A stretch of 64,000 nucleotides of DNA from Gemmatimonadaceae bacterium (GTDB taxonomy: Bacteria > Gemmatimonadota > Gemmatimonadetes > Gemmatimonadales > Gemmatimonadaceae): the NCBI GenBank assembly GCA_037721215.1, contig JBBJNV010000008.1:1-64000 (forward strand). Reading direction: 5' to 3'. The notes beneath the pieces were generated by a model. The model made no database searches. It saw nothing but the letters and a program-made list of their open reading frames with translations, and was not told where the DNA came from. The position numbers and the translations under genes were made by a program. Shown piece by piece: positions 17,098 through 25,905 of the stretch; position 1 is the first letter of the stretch, and each line of letters opens with the position of its first letter.

Positions 17098-20028
17098 TCA
17101 GAAGCTCAAATGGTTCCAGTTGGCGATGGCATTCACCGCCAGCGCAAACGAGCCTTGCGATTCCATCCTCCAGAGCGGGCGGATTCCGAACAGAAGCACA
17201 TGTCCCTTCCCCACCGGCGCGTCCACCACTGCCGCCTTGCCAGCGAGTTCATCTCCAGCGACGAGCAAACCCGAAACGAGCAGCGAGTCAGCCTTTTCGT
17301 GAAACCTCAGGATCACCTTGGCCCGCATTCTTTCCCGCTGGTCCAGAATGCCTGAGTCGATCCCGTCAACGTTGGCCGCGGTATCCCGCGGAGTTACCGC
17401 CATCACCGGCGACTGGTTGAAGTAGACCGGGAACGTGGCTTTATCGTATCCGTACAGAACAGGACTCGCCGTTGACACCGTCTGAGCCCGGAAAATTGCA
17501 CCTCGCGCATTGAGGCGCGTTGTCGCGGTAACGCTCACCGTCGGATTGAATCCCATCTCGATCGGCAACCGGCTCGTACTGCCGGTGGTGAGCAGCAATC
17601 CTCCGCGCTCGACAAATTTCCGAAGTGCAGAAAGCCCGTCGAGACCCATCCCTGGCCGGATGTCGTCGGTCTCGTCCCACTTTCCAAGGTGAGGTGTCGC
17701 TGCCGATTTCTTCCACGGAATCGGCGGTCCCACCATGGGCCGGCCATTGATCAGACTCGACGCGGGTGCACTCACATGCGGATAAACGACGACATCGTAC
17801 TTGTCGAGCGCGGATGCACGCCGGAGCGTCTGTTCCGATATATAGGTGAAAGGCACTCCCATCTGTTCGAGCGCAAACCTGATCCAGCCCTCGTTCTGCG
17901 TTTCAATCCAGGAATGCATCAGCGCGATTCTCGGCAGCGTGACGGCGTGCATCGCCGCCGTTATCCGGCCCCCCGAGGAGACGGCCGCAAGACCGAGCTG
18001 ACTAACAGCATCCCGGCTTCGCTGTGAAGCATTTTCAACAATGAACGTCCCGGCCGGGTAGCTGGCTCCCCCGGCGGTGAATGGCGCGTCGGAGACACTC
18101 AATCGTCCGCCCTGGAGCTTCCACGGCAATACCGCCGAGCGCCAATCGCCGAGGTGCCTTACAAGTAACGTGCTCCCGGTTCCTTCGCTCGTGCCGCGAA
18201 CGACAGCGTCGGCGGTGAGCAGCTGCATTGGCTGCCTGAGTACTGAAGAATCGCTGACCTTGAGGGTCTCGACGTGCCGCAGTGCGTCGAGGGTCCATCC
18301 AGTGTCGTCGTACGGCGGCGGATCATCGGCCTTGTACTTTTGAATCGCCAGCAGGGTACGCACCGTCGCCGAGTATGGCTGATCGAGACGAACAATCCAG
18401 TCGCCTGACAAGACAGTGATGGCAGAGCCTGCGGCCGGCGCGGGGCGGGCAGCGGATGGGACGCGAGGGACTGCATTTGTTGGCGCCACAACGGCGGCAG
18501 GAACGGAAACAACCGCAGTATCTGAAAGGGCCGTCGGCGCGGTAATAGCCGTTGGAACGGAAACAGGCGTCGGAACGGAAGCTGGCGTCGCGGCTGGCGG
18601 TGGCACGCGTCGGAGCTTGAAATCCGATACAGCGACGTGTACCTCCGAGCCCTGGGCACGGAACAGATTCACCAGATCGGCGGCTTCTGCAGCATGCCGC
18701 TGCTTATGCGGAATCACGAACGCATACGGTGCCGAGGTCCGCCCGCGGTCGATCATCCGCTCGGCCTTGGCGACGTAGTTGGTGAGGAACGTCTCGCGAT
18801 GATCCGCGACATAGCGCAGTGCGACAAGGACACCCGATTGCTGGTAATTGATGTTGCTGCGAATGCACCAGCGCACGCCATTGACGGGAGGATTCGTCCG
18901 GTCCCAGCGCCTCTCCGTCGCGCTCGCGGGCAGCCGGACAGTATGGCAATCCGCGCCACGGGAGGTGAACGTCTCGTAGAACCGGCCAATCGAATTGTGA
19001 AGATTGGCAACCGCCAGAATGGTATAGTTAGGAGCCCATCCATCATAGAAGCCGTGCGTCCAGACTCCTGGAAGACCTCGTCTTGTGAGCTCGTTGATCT
19101 CCTGGTATGCAAGTGTGTGCCATTCATTCACGACGATCGGGTCGTACTCATCGTTGTATGGTCCCGTACCGGTGCTGGTGTATAAAAACGGCACAGATTC
19201 GTGCAGGTCGTGGGCGACAACCGGTTTCCATTTGAGAAAAGTGGACATCACACTCTGCGACAGCTTCTGTGACAGGACCATGCCGTCGCGATTGTTGTCG
19301 TGCGCGGTGTACTTGCCCCAGTAAATCAGAGGAACGCCACCGGAGCCCAGCTTCAGCTGACGTGCCAGCTTGTACGCATCCACCATCCGGTCGCGACCAT
19401 CAACTTCGATCACAGGCGTGATAATGGTGATCACGTTCGCGCGAATTACTTTCGTGTTCTCGGAATCGTCGACTGCCAGACGATACGCGAGCTCCATCAG
19501 CATTTCAGGGCTGCCTGTCTCCGTAGAGTGGATCGCGCCGGTGAGCCAGTAGATGGGCTTTGCTTCGCGGATAAGCCGCGCTTTCTCAGCCGGTGCGAGA
19601 CCGCGCGGATCAGCTAGCCGGGCGAGCGACACACGATAGCTCTCCAGGTTCGCAATGGTTGCTTCGTCTGCTACGACGAGCGCGATCATCTCGCGTCCCT
19701 CATCACTCTTGCCAATCGAGAACAGCTTCGTACGGGGGGAGTTGGCGGCTACGGCGGTGAAGTACCGGTTGACGTCGGCTACGTATGACAGTCTGCCTAC
19801 AGTCCCCGGCACGTAGCCAAGGATTTTCAGGGGCGTCGGGACCGTGCTGGAGGCAGGCAGCGTCTCGACCATCTCGGTCGTGAACTTCCAGCGCGCATCG
19901 GTGGGTGTAAGTGCCTTGATCTGAGCAGAATACGCGCTGTCAATCGGCTGCTGTGCTTCGCCGCGGATGGAAAGTAGAGCGATAGCGAGAAGGGCGGGAA
20001 TGACCTTGAGCAGTTTCAAAGTGTGCAC
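17098..20028 (-). CDS. Exported M14-family zinc carboxypeptidase-like protein
   Basis: This 976-residue protein has a signal peptide (GEA before QQP near residue 25) and a zinc-carboxypeptidase fold. The Zn-binding HxxE is visible at His167/Glu170 in GAIHSTETGSPEM, with downstream catalytic-domain segments such as ITPVIEVDGRDRMV and VVAHDLHESVPF supplying further His/Glu. Family members remove C-terminal residues from peptides or act on peptidoglycan peptides. After the catalytic half comes a Val/Pro/Thr/Ala-rich low-complexity linker at about residues 475-535, then a C-terminal half resembling a glutamine-amidotransferase-like or interaction domain. The length is typical of large exported M14 proteins of Gemmatimonadota and Bacteroidota. 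The amino-acid permease upstream on the same strand could import the products. Confidence 0.88.
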   Translation of the reverse strand: MHTLKLLKVIPALLAIALLSIRGEAQQPIDSAYSAQIKALTPTDARWKFTTEMVETLPASSTVPTPLKILGYVPGTVGRLSYVADVNRYFTAVAANSPRTKLFSIGKSDEGREMIALVVADEATIANLESYRVSLARLADPRGLAPAEKARLIREAKPIYWLTGAIHSTETGSPEMLMELAYRLAVDDSENTKVIRANVITIITPVIEVDGRDRMVDAYKLARQLKLGSGGVPLIYWGKYTAHDNNRDGMVLSQKLSQSVMSTFLKWKPVVAHDLHESVPFLYTSTGTGPYNDEYDPIVVNEWHTLAYQEINELTRRGLPGVWTHGFYDGWAPNYTILAVANLHNSIGRFYETFTSRGADCHTVRLPASATERRWDRTNPPVNGVRWCIRSNINYQQSGVLVALRYVADHRETFLTNYVAKAERMIDRGRTSAPYAFVIPHKQRHAAEAADLVNLFRAQGSEVHVAVSDFKLRRVPPPAATPASVPTPVSVPTAITAPTALSDTAVVSVPAAVVAPTNAVPRVPSAARPAPAAGSAITVLSGDWIVRLDQPYSATVRTLLAIQKYKADDPPPYDDTGWTLDALRHVETLKVSDSSVLRQPMQLLTADAVVRGTSEGTGSTLLVRHLGDWRSAVLPWKLQGGRLSVSDAPFTAGGASYPAGTFIVENASQRSRDAVSQLGLAAVSSGGRITAAMHAVTLPRIALMHSWIETQNEGWIRFALEQMGVPFTYISEQTLRRASALDKYDVVVYPHVSAPASSLINGRPMVGPPIPWKKSAATPHLGKWDETDDIRPGMGLDGLSALRKFVERGGLLLTTGSTSRLPIEMGFNPTVSVTATTRLNARGAIFRAQTVSTASPVLYGYDKATFPVYFNQSPVMAVTPRDTAANVDGIDSGILDQRERMRAKVILRFHEKADSLLVSGLLVAGDELAGKAAVVDAPVGKGHVLLFGIRPLWRMESQGSFALAVNAIANWNHLSF

Positions 20029-20086
20029 CGTTGGAAAAAATCAGTGTGCTGAACGGACATGCGTGGTACCTGACTGGAACCGGATC

Positions 20087-21394
20087 TTACGAAGCAGAGG
20101 TTCGTCGCCCTGACATGCGGGTGAGAAAAAAGATGACGCTCGACACGAGCACCATCCAGCCGAGCGCAATGAACTCCGCGCGAGTCGCGCTCGAGATCAG
20201 CCAGATGACAACCGACGAAGCCAGGATGGGTACAACTGGGCCTCCGGGAATTCGGAAGGGGATCCCCTCTCCTGTCCTGATGTCGCGGCGGCGCAGCTCG
20301 AACGCGGCGACGCAGCATGCCAGATAAACCAGAAGTGTCGCAAGCGTCGCGAGAACGAGAAGACCCTCAAACGTTCCGCTGACCGCGAATCCGAAACACG
20401 CAATAGCGTGAATCACAATCGCGACGTCGGGTGTGCGCCGGACCGGATGCACTTTTGCGACTGGCGACGGGAGCAGACCATCCCGCGCCAGCGCATAGAT
20501 GCCGCGTGGCGCGGCGAGCATATCGCCAGCAACGTACCCGAATGTCGAAATAGCTGTGCCAATGATCACCAGCAGCTCACCGCCTCGGCCGATGGAAACG
20601 CGCGCAGCGGCAGCGAGTGGAGCGGCAGTGTTGGTGGCCAGTTCCGGGCCGAGTATTCCCTGCGCGGTCATCTGAATGGCCAGATACAGCAGGGTCACGA
20701 CGCCAAGAGCCAGAAATACGGCGTAGGGTACAGTTCGCGCAGGATCTTTGACTTCTCCGCTCGGCGTAAGCGCGCTCTCAACGCCGAGGAATGCGAAGAT
20801 CAGCATCGCCGACGTGCGGCTGATCTCGCCCATCGACGGCATACCCGGCCATGTGAAGTTCATTGATTGCACTGCAAACACTCCAACCACGACCAGGATG
20901 ATCAGAGGAGCGAGCTTAGCCGCCGCGAATGTCTCTACTACACGAATGCCAATTCTTACTCCTCGCATATTGATGATAGCCAGTCCGGCGTACAGCGCCG
21001 CCAGAATCACAGCCCTGACGATTGGATCGCGTGCCGCGGGCAGGAGCTGACCCAGCGCTCCCACAAAGATGTTGGCGACGCTCGCGCTCGCGAGGATGTT
21101 GGCGCCGAACCACAACATCATCGCGACGAGAAATCCGACGTATGGCCCGAACACCGTACCAGCGTACGCGTAAGCTCCCCCGGAAAGCGACACACGGCTT
21201 CCGGCCTGGGCGAAACACATCACGATGAGAGCCATTGCAATTGCGCAAACGACATACGCCACTACCGCTGCGCCACCGATTCTGGCCGCAACAACGGCGG
21301 GTAACACGAAAATCCCGGCCCCGATGGTGTAATTCACGATACTCGCGGTCAGGCCCCGAACACTCACCGCGCGAATCAGTCCCTCGTCTTTCAT
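20087..21394 (-). CDS. APC-superfamily amino-acid permease
   Basis: The 435-residue protein has about twelve membrane helices and the usual APC start, IVNYTIGAGIFVLPAVVAARIG, whose unwound TM1 region GAGIF binds the substrate backbone. Other typical segments are SLSGGAYAYAGTVFGP and FAFLGVESALTPSGEVKDP. These transporters exchange or import amino acids across the inner membrane. The exact substrate cannot be assigned. Its ATG overlaps the stop of the DUF4403 gene by one base (TGATG), and the M14 peptidase gene follows 58 bases later, so the three may form one transcript. Confidence 0.9.
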   Translation of the reverse strand: MKDEGLIRAVSVRGLTASIVNYTIGAGIFVLPAVVAARIGGAAVVAYVVCAIAMALIVMCFAQAGSRVSLSGGAYAYAGTVFGPYVGFLVAMMLWFGANILASASVANIFVGALGQLLPAARDPIVRAVILAALYAGLAIINMRGVRIGIRVVETFAAAKLAPLIILVVVGVFAVQSMNFTWPGMPSMGEISRTSAMLIFAFLGVESALTPSGEVKDPARTVPYAVFLALGVVTLLYLAIQMTAQGILGPELATNTAAPLAAAARVSIGRGGELLVIIGTAISTFGYVAGDMLAAPRGIYALARDGLLPSPVAKVHPVRRTPDVAIVIHAIACFGFAVSGTFEGLLVLATLATLLVYLACCVAAFELRRRDIRTGEGIPFRIPGGPVVPILASSVVIWLISSATRAEFIALGWMVLVSSVIFFLTRMSGRRTSAS

Positions 21395-22836
21395 CAGCCT
21401 CCCTTCTTCACTGTGAGCTTTGCGGTGGCATCGGCCTGCGCGCGGAGCAGGATTGCGCTTCGCTGTGCGTTGACGGCGAGGCCGTGAACGGCTTTGACGT
21501 CCGCCGTGAGACGCACGCCTGGTGCAAGGTCGCGGTTCAGTCCTTTCGCCAGCTGTTCACGTCCCTTCTGCATAACGCTGCCAACTGACCATCTGGCGCG
21601 CTGGCGAAAGAATTCGCGCACGTCGTTGTGCTTTACCCATTCCAGGCCACTTACCAGCGCATTTACCGATCCGACGTCGTAGTCGAGATCGGGCACGAAC
21701 AGCTCATTCGTGCTCGCGTCGTAGCGAGGGGTGCCCACGAAATAGATCCTGCCTTGCGCGGCGCCCTTGAAGCGAAGCTCGAGAGCGAGCTTGCCCCCGC
21801 CAATGCCGAACAATCGAACGTGACTGACCTCGAGCGTCTGCCCGGCGCGGTCGATTTTTTTCCCTTTGAGTTTGTCCTCGAGCAGGCGCGACGCAATGTC
21901 ATATCCTATCACGCCATCGAGCAGAATGTGCAAGCCGTCGCCGACCGCGGCTGGATACAGCGGCGGCAACGGCGTTTCCAGCGGCGCCGGGCGAGACCCG
22001 GTCACTATCCGGGGAGAGGCCGAGAAGCCCAGCGCAGTAACGAGCGTTCGCCGCGTGCCCACGCTCTCGCCCATTCGCACCGCGGATGGATTGATCTGTA
22101 GCCACACGCTGTCGGTGAGCGGAATGGGACGCTGGAGTAGATGCCACCACTCCTGAAAGCGTGGGCGAATGTCGAGCGCAGCGATTTTCTGGTCGATCAG
22201 CGAGCGCTTGCCGATCACCGCATTTCGCGCGGCTTCGATCACGCGTCCGGTGACATCGATGTTGAATACCGTCACTCGGCACTGGTCGCGGCGCGTATCG
22301 CTGAATGGTGTGACATCTCCCACGCGCGTCCGACCCCGCAGCTTCCACTCGGGCGTAATGCGGAGCGCCGTCGCTATCTGAATCCGCGCTCGTGGTTTCG
22401 GTTGATCGATACCGCAGGACCCGCTTACCTCCGGCGCGAGCGGCGCATCGTACCAGCCCTTGCCTTGATAGTTGATTACCGCGGTCAGGTTGGCGGTCTG
22501 CCCGTCGAGCGAGACCTTGAACGGCTCACGTATTGCCTCGAATGCAACACGCATTCTTTTGTTTGATAACTGTCGTCTGTCATCGATATCACCAAACGTT
22601 TTCGGTACCGCTCTTTCGAGCGCTTCGACCACGGGAGACAGGTCGTAGGTCAGGGGGATATCGAGAGTCGATGTCGGCAACGCCGGGAGGGTATCGATGT
22701 CCGCCGACATCGCCGGGGGCGGAGCGTCGACATCGAGGGAGCCGTCGCATGCACCAATTGCCAGCAGCATGAGAGCAGCTGCCAGCGACATCGCAGCAAC
22801 CGGGCGTGGCCCGGCACCACGAAACACGGAAGTCAT
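21394..22836 (-). CDS. DUF4403 family lipoprotein
   Basis: The ATG at 22836 gives 480 residues; a TTG at 22860 is a weaker alternative. Residues 1-30 are a lipoprotein signal with lipobox LAIGAC (Cys30). The mature protein is beta-rich, with two repeated-looking halves (LSPVVEALERAVPKTFG; DYDVGSVNALVSGLEWV) as in DUF4403 proteins. This family is of unknown function and is common in Bacteroidota and related envelopes. The extended beta structure with amphipathic character suggests lipid handling at a membrane, though I have no direct evidence. It is translationally coupled to the permease downstream. Confidence 0.8.
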   Translation of the reverse strand: MTSVFRGAGPRPVAAMSLAAALMLLAIGACDGSLDVDAPPPAMSADIDTLPALPTSTLDIPLTYDLSPVVEALERAVPKTFGDIDDRRQLSNKRMRVAFEAIREPFKVSLDGQTANLTAVINYQGKGWYDAPLAPEVSGSCGIDQPKPRARIQIATALRITPEWKLRGRTRVGDVTPFSDTRRDQCRVTVFNIDVTGRVIEAARNAVIGKRSLIDQKIAALDIRPRFQEWWHLLQRPIPLTDSVWLQINPSAVRMGESVGTRRTLVTALGFSASPRIVTGSRPAPLETPLPPLYPAAVGDGLHILLDGVIGYDIASRLLEDKLKGKKIDRAGQTLEVSHVRLFGIGGGKLALELRFKGAAQGRIYFVGTPRYDASTNELFVPDLDYDVGSVNALVSGLEWVKHNDVREFFRQRARWSVGSVMQKGREQLAKGLNRDLAPGVRLTADVKAVHGLAVNAQRSAILLRAQADATAKLTVKKGG

Positions 22837-23050
22837 CAAATCCGTAAGAGCTTGTATCAAGCCGAAGTCGCAGTCGGTGGCATCTTGCGAGGTGTGTTCA
22901 GTATGCAGTCAGTTCGTCACACAACCTGCGAGTCTGAAAGGCGTTTATCAATAGCGGTGGCGCGGCTCAACACTATCTTGGTGTGACGCGGCATTCGGCA
23001 ATTCGCCATGCCGGTCGCACTGTGGTCCATATCGCCGTCGGAGGCGTCCC

Positions 23051-23632
23051 ATGATTACCCTGATTATGCTGGCAGTCATCGTGCTGTTCATCTTTTTCGG
23101 GATCAGCGCGTATAACCGTCTCGTCTCGCTCAAGAACCAGGTGGCGAATGGCTGGAAGCAGATCGACGTGCAGCTGAAGCGGCGTCACGATCTGATTCCG
23201 AACCTTGTCAATACAGTGAAGGGAGCGATGAACTTCGAGCGGGAGACCCTCGAGTCCGTCATATCCGCCCGTAACAAGGCGATCACGGCGTCCACCACCG
23301 GCAGTGTAGCTGCCACTGCAGAAGCGGAAACGCAACTGACTGGCGCGCTTGGCCGGTTGCTCGCCGTTGTTGAAGCCTATCCTGACCTGAAGGCGACCGC
23401 CAATGTGGCCCAGCTACAGGAAGAGCTTACAGCCACAGAAAACAAGATTGGCTTTTCCAGGCAGCTTTACAACGACACCGCGACTCAGTACAACACTGCC
23501 CAGCAGACTTTCCCGACGATGCTGTTCGCGGGCATGGCGGGGGCCTTACCCGCGGCACTCTGGGAGATCACGGACGTTGCCGAGCGTGCGGTACCGCAGG
23601 TGGACCTGTCGTTCACTCCGCCGGCAAAATGA
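23051..23632 (+). CDS. lemA: LemA family protein
   Basis: The 193-residue protein has one N-terminal membrane helix (residues 2-18) and the LemA core: SAYNRLVSLKNQVANGWKQI, VQLKRRHDLIPNLVNTVKG, ESVISARNKAI and ENKIGFSRQLYND. LemA proteins are membrane-anchored with a four-helix coiled-coil domain. They are repeatedly found next to HtpX-like M48 proteases, as here, where the M48 gene overlaps by ATGA. Their biochemical role is unknown; membrane-protein quality control or vesicle/lipid homeostasis has been proposed. The product lacks the usual final FP-pair signature but keeps SFTPPAK at the C-terminus. Confidence 0.93.
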   Translation: MITLIMLAVIVLFIFFGISAYNRLVSLKNQVANGWKQIDVQLKRRHDLIPNLVNTVKGAMNFERETLESVISARNKAITASTTGSVAATAEAETQLTGALGRLLAVVEAYPDLKATANVAQLQEELTATENKIGFSRQLYNDTATQYNTAQQTFPTMLFAGMAGALPAALWEITDVAERAVPQVDLSFTPPAK

Positions 23633-24702
23633 CAACAGCGGGAAATCTGTTCGCGCAGCAGGAGGCGAACAGGAAGGCCAGCCGCCGTCTCGTGGCGGGG
23701 TTCGTCATATTTCTCGCGTGGCTCGGCTTCGGTGGAGACTTCATTTGGTATCTGGCGAGCTCACGGGCGGCAGAGGGCGCGGCTTCAGGTGCCGCATCGG
23801 TACACGTCTTCCCGGGCGTGGGCTTGTCCCTTCTGCTCCTTGCCGGGGCAATGGCGTGGTGGGCATACAGATTCGGCGCGACGAGTCTCGTCAAGGCAAC
23901 CGGGGCGCACGAGCTTACCGAAGCTGAAACGGAAGGCCAGCGGCAGTTGATGAACATCGTCGACGAGATGACGATTGCATCCGGTGCTTCCCGTCCCCGC
24001 GTGTGGCTGGTACCGGACGATGCACCCAACGCCTTTGCCACCGGCGTGCATGCGAACGACGCACATCTCGCCGTGACGACGGGGTTGCTCGATGTCTGCA
24101 CGCGGGACGAAGTGCAGGCGGTGGTAGCGCACGAAATGGGGCACATCGTCAACTTCGACGTCAGGCTCATGACGCTTCTGACGTCGCTGGTTGGCGCAGT
24201 CGCCCTCGTGCACAACGTTGCTTCGAATACGATGCGTTTCGGGGGTGGCGGGGGTGGCGGAAGGTCGAAATCGCGCGGCGGTGGCGGTGACAGCAAGGGT
24301 GCCGGCCCGCTCGTCATCGTACTGCTTGTGGTGTGGGTCATCAGCTGGCTGGTGGCGCCGCTGGTTACCCGCTACATGGTCATGAAGGTAGGAAGGTCGC
24401 GGGAGTTTCTGGCCGATGCGATGAGCGCGCAGTTCACGCGCAATCCAGCGGCACTTGCCGACGCGCTGGTGAAGATCGGCGGCTCGGCCGTGAAACCGAC
24501 TGCGATCCCGAAGAGCTCAGCGCAGCTCTGTATCTCCGATCCCTTCCATTCGGCGTGGGATGAGCGGGAGGGAAGAATTGCCAACCTTATGGCGACGCAC
24601 CCACCGCTGCGGGATCGCGTGTCGCGCCTGCGATCGATGGCCTATCAGGAAGCCGGAAGCGGGGAAAGTCTCCAGAGGCCGTTGAGCATGTCCGAAGCGT
24701 AG
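23629..24702 (+). CDS. M48 family (HtpX-like) membrane metalloprotease
   Basis: This 357-residue protein has two N-terminal membrane helices and the zinc-protease motif VVAHEMGHIVNFD (His168, Glu169, His172). A downstream Glu ligand lies in SREFLADAMSAQFT. A Gly-rich low-complexity segment separates the motif from a third membrane region (LVIVLLVVWVISWLVAPL). The family degrades misfolded membrane proteins. The start ATG overlaps the lemA stop by four bases. At its 3' end the coding region runs 58 bases into the convergent LVIVD-repeat gene, so both C-termini are encoded by the same DNA. Confidence 0.93.
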   Translation: MTTAGNLFAQQEANRKASRRLVAGFVIFLAWLGFGGDFIWYLASSRAAEGAASGAASVHVFPGVGLSLLLLAGAMAWWAYRFGATSLVKATGAHELTEAETEGQRQLMNIVDEMTIASGASRPRVWLVPDDAPNAFATGVHANDAHLAVTTGLLDVCTRDEVQAVVAHEMGHIVNFDVRLMTLLTSLVGAVALVHNVASNTMRFGGGGGGGRSKSRGGGGDSKGAGPLVIVLLVVWVISWLVAPLVTRYMVMKVGRSREFLADAMSAQFTRNPAALADALVKIGGSAVKPTAIPKSSAQLCISDPFHSAWDEREGRIANLMATHPPLRDRVSRLRSMAYQEAGSGESLQRPLSMSEA

Positions 24703-25895
24703 AGTCTGCCATCGGTGAACTGCACGCCCCACACATATACCGGCATTCCGGCGTTCAGCAATCCACGTCCGGCTTCCCGGCCCATTTTGCCAAGGTTGCA
24801 CCGGTTATCAGGGCTTCGGTCGGCGGCCGTACAAGTGGAAAGATCGCCACGGATGTTGAGTGCCCTTACGCCGCCATTGTAGAACGCGGAGTACAGAACC
24901 CCGCGCGGCTCATCCGCCGAGAAGTTGTGAGCTCCAGCGCCAGGCGCGTTGAAGAATGCAACTTCGCGGGGGTTCGTCATGTCGCTTACGTCGATGACGT
25001 GAATGTCCCCAATCGACGACGAGCCGATCGAGCCGGGGCCCTCCTCACCGACGAAAGCGTACCGCTTTGAACCCGTGACGGGATCGTGAAACCAGTGAAT
25101 GTTGTGCGCGTTTCCCCCAACGGTCGCAACCGAGCCGAGCCGAATCGGATTTGACGGGCTCCCACCTCGACCGCCTCCGCCAATATCGAAGATGGCGATT
25201 CCGTCGGCCCAGAGGGCTGTCATAAGGATTCCGTCACGCACGAAGACGTCATGTATGAACGGACGCCCCATCTCACGAGAGAGCACCTCCCGCGGGTCGG
25301 CAGGATCGGTGATATCCACTATTACAAGCCGCGACGGAGAACCGCCCGCGATTGACAGGAAAGCATAGGTCCGGCCGTTAACCGCCTGCACTTCGGCGGT
25401 GTGAACGCCGGAGTTTGTATTCACGCTGGTGAATCGCGAGATCAAACGCGGTTTAACCGGGTCCTGCAGATCGTAAATCACGATCGAACCGGGCGCGAGC
25501 TCGGTTGCGACTACGAGATATTTTCCATCGCTGGTAGTCTGTATATCGCCCAGAGTGCTGGCGTTTGACACGATCACCGAATCGATAAGCACGGGTGTGG
25601 CGCCTGCGACGTTCCAGATGTTTATCGCATTACCGATGGATCCCACACCGTTGACGGTTCGTCTGCCCCAGGTTGTGGTGTAGCCAGTATTACCGTGCAC
25701 CCAAAGCTCCGCCGTGAACCTCTCCGGCACTGCGCCCCTGCCGTTGACAGCGAGCAACACAGGCTCGAGCACGCCCGGTGTGGTAATGGGGCCCGGGTCC
25801 GGGTCGGTGACCCTGTCACCGCCGCAGGCTGCAACCACTGCCGTCAGCACGAGAAACGAATATCTGATCATGAACTTCGGCTTCCAGTTCCACAT
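24645..25895 (-). CDS. LVIVD-repeat (choice-of-anchor-like) beta-propeller lipoprotein
   Basis: I choose the ATG at 25895, which has GAGG ten bases upstream; it gives 416 residues with lipobox VVAAC near residue 25. The mature protein contains repeated blocks ending in D-I/V-T/S-D-P: VIYDLQDPVKPRL, LVIVDITDPADPREV and HVIDVSDMTNPREVAF. These are LVIVD repeats, which build a beta-propeller on the cell surface or in the periplasm. Ligands are unknown. It follows the putative outer-membrane protein gene by 10 bases on the same strand. The last 58 bases overlap the 3' end of the M48 gene on the opposite strand. Confidence 0.85.
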   Translation of the reverse strand: MWNWKPKFMIRYSFLVLTAVVAACGGDRVTDPDPGPITTPGVLEPVLLAVNGRGAVPERFTAELWVHGNTGYTTTWGRRTVNGVGSIGNAINIWNVAGATPVLIDSVIVSNASTLGDIQTTSDGKYLVVATELAPGSIVIYDLQDPVKPRLISRFTSVNTNSGVHTAEVQAVNGRTYAFLSIAGGSPSRLVIVDITDPADPREVLSREMGRPFIHDVFVRDGILMTALWADGIAIFDIGGGGRGGSPSNPIRLGSVATVGGNAHNIHWFHDPVTGSKRYAFVGEEGPGSIGSSSIGDIHVIDVSDMTNPREVAFFNAPGAGAHNFSADEPRGVLYSAFYNGGVRALNIRGDLSTCTAADRSPDNRCNLGKMGREAGRGLLNAGMPVYVWGVQFTDGRLYASDMLNGLWRLSPLPAS

Positions 25896-25905
25896 AGTGT
25901 CAACC

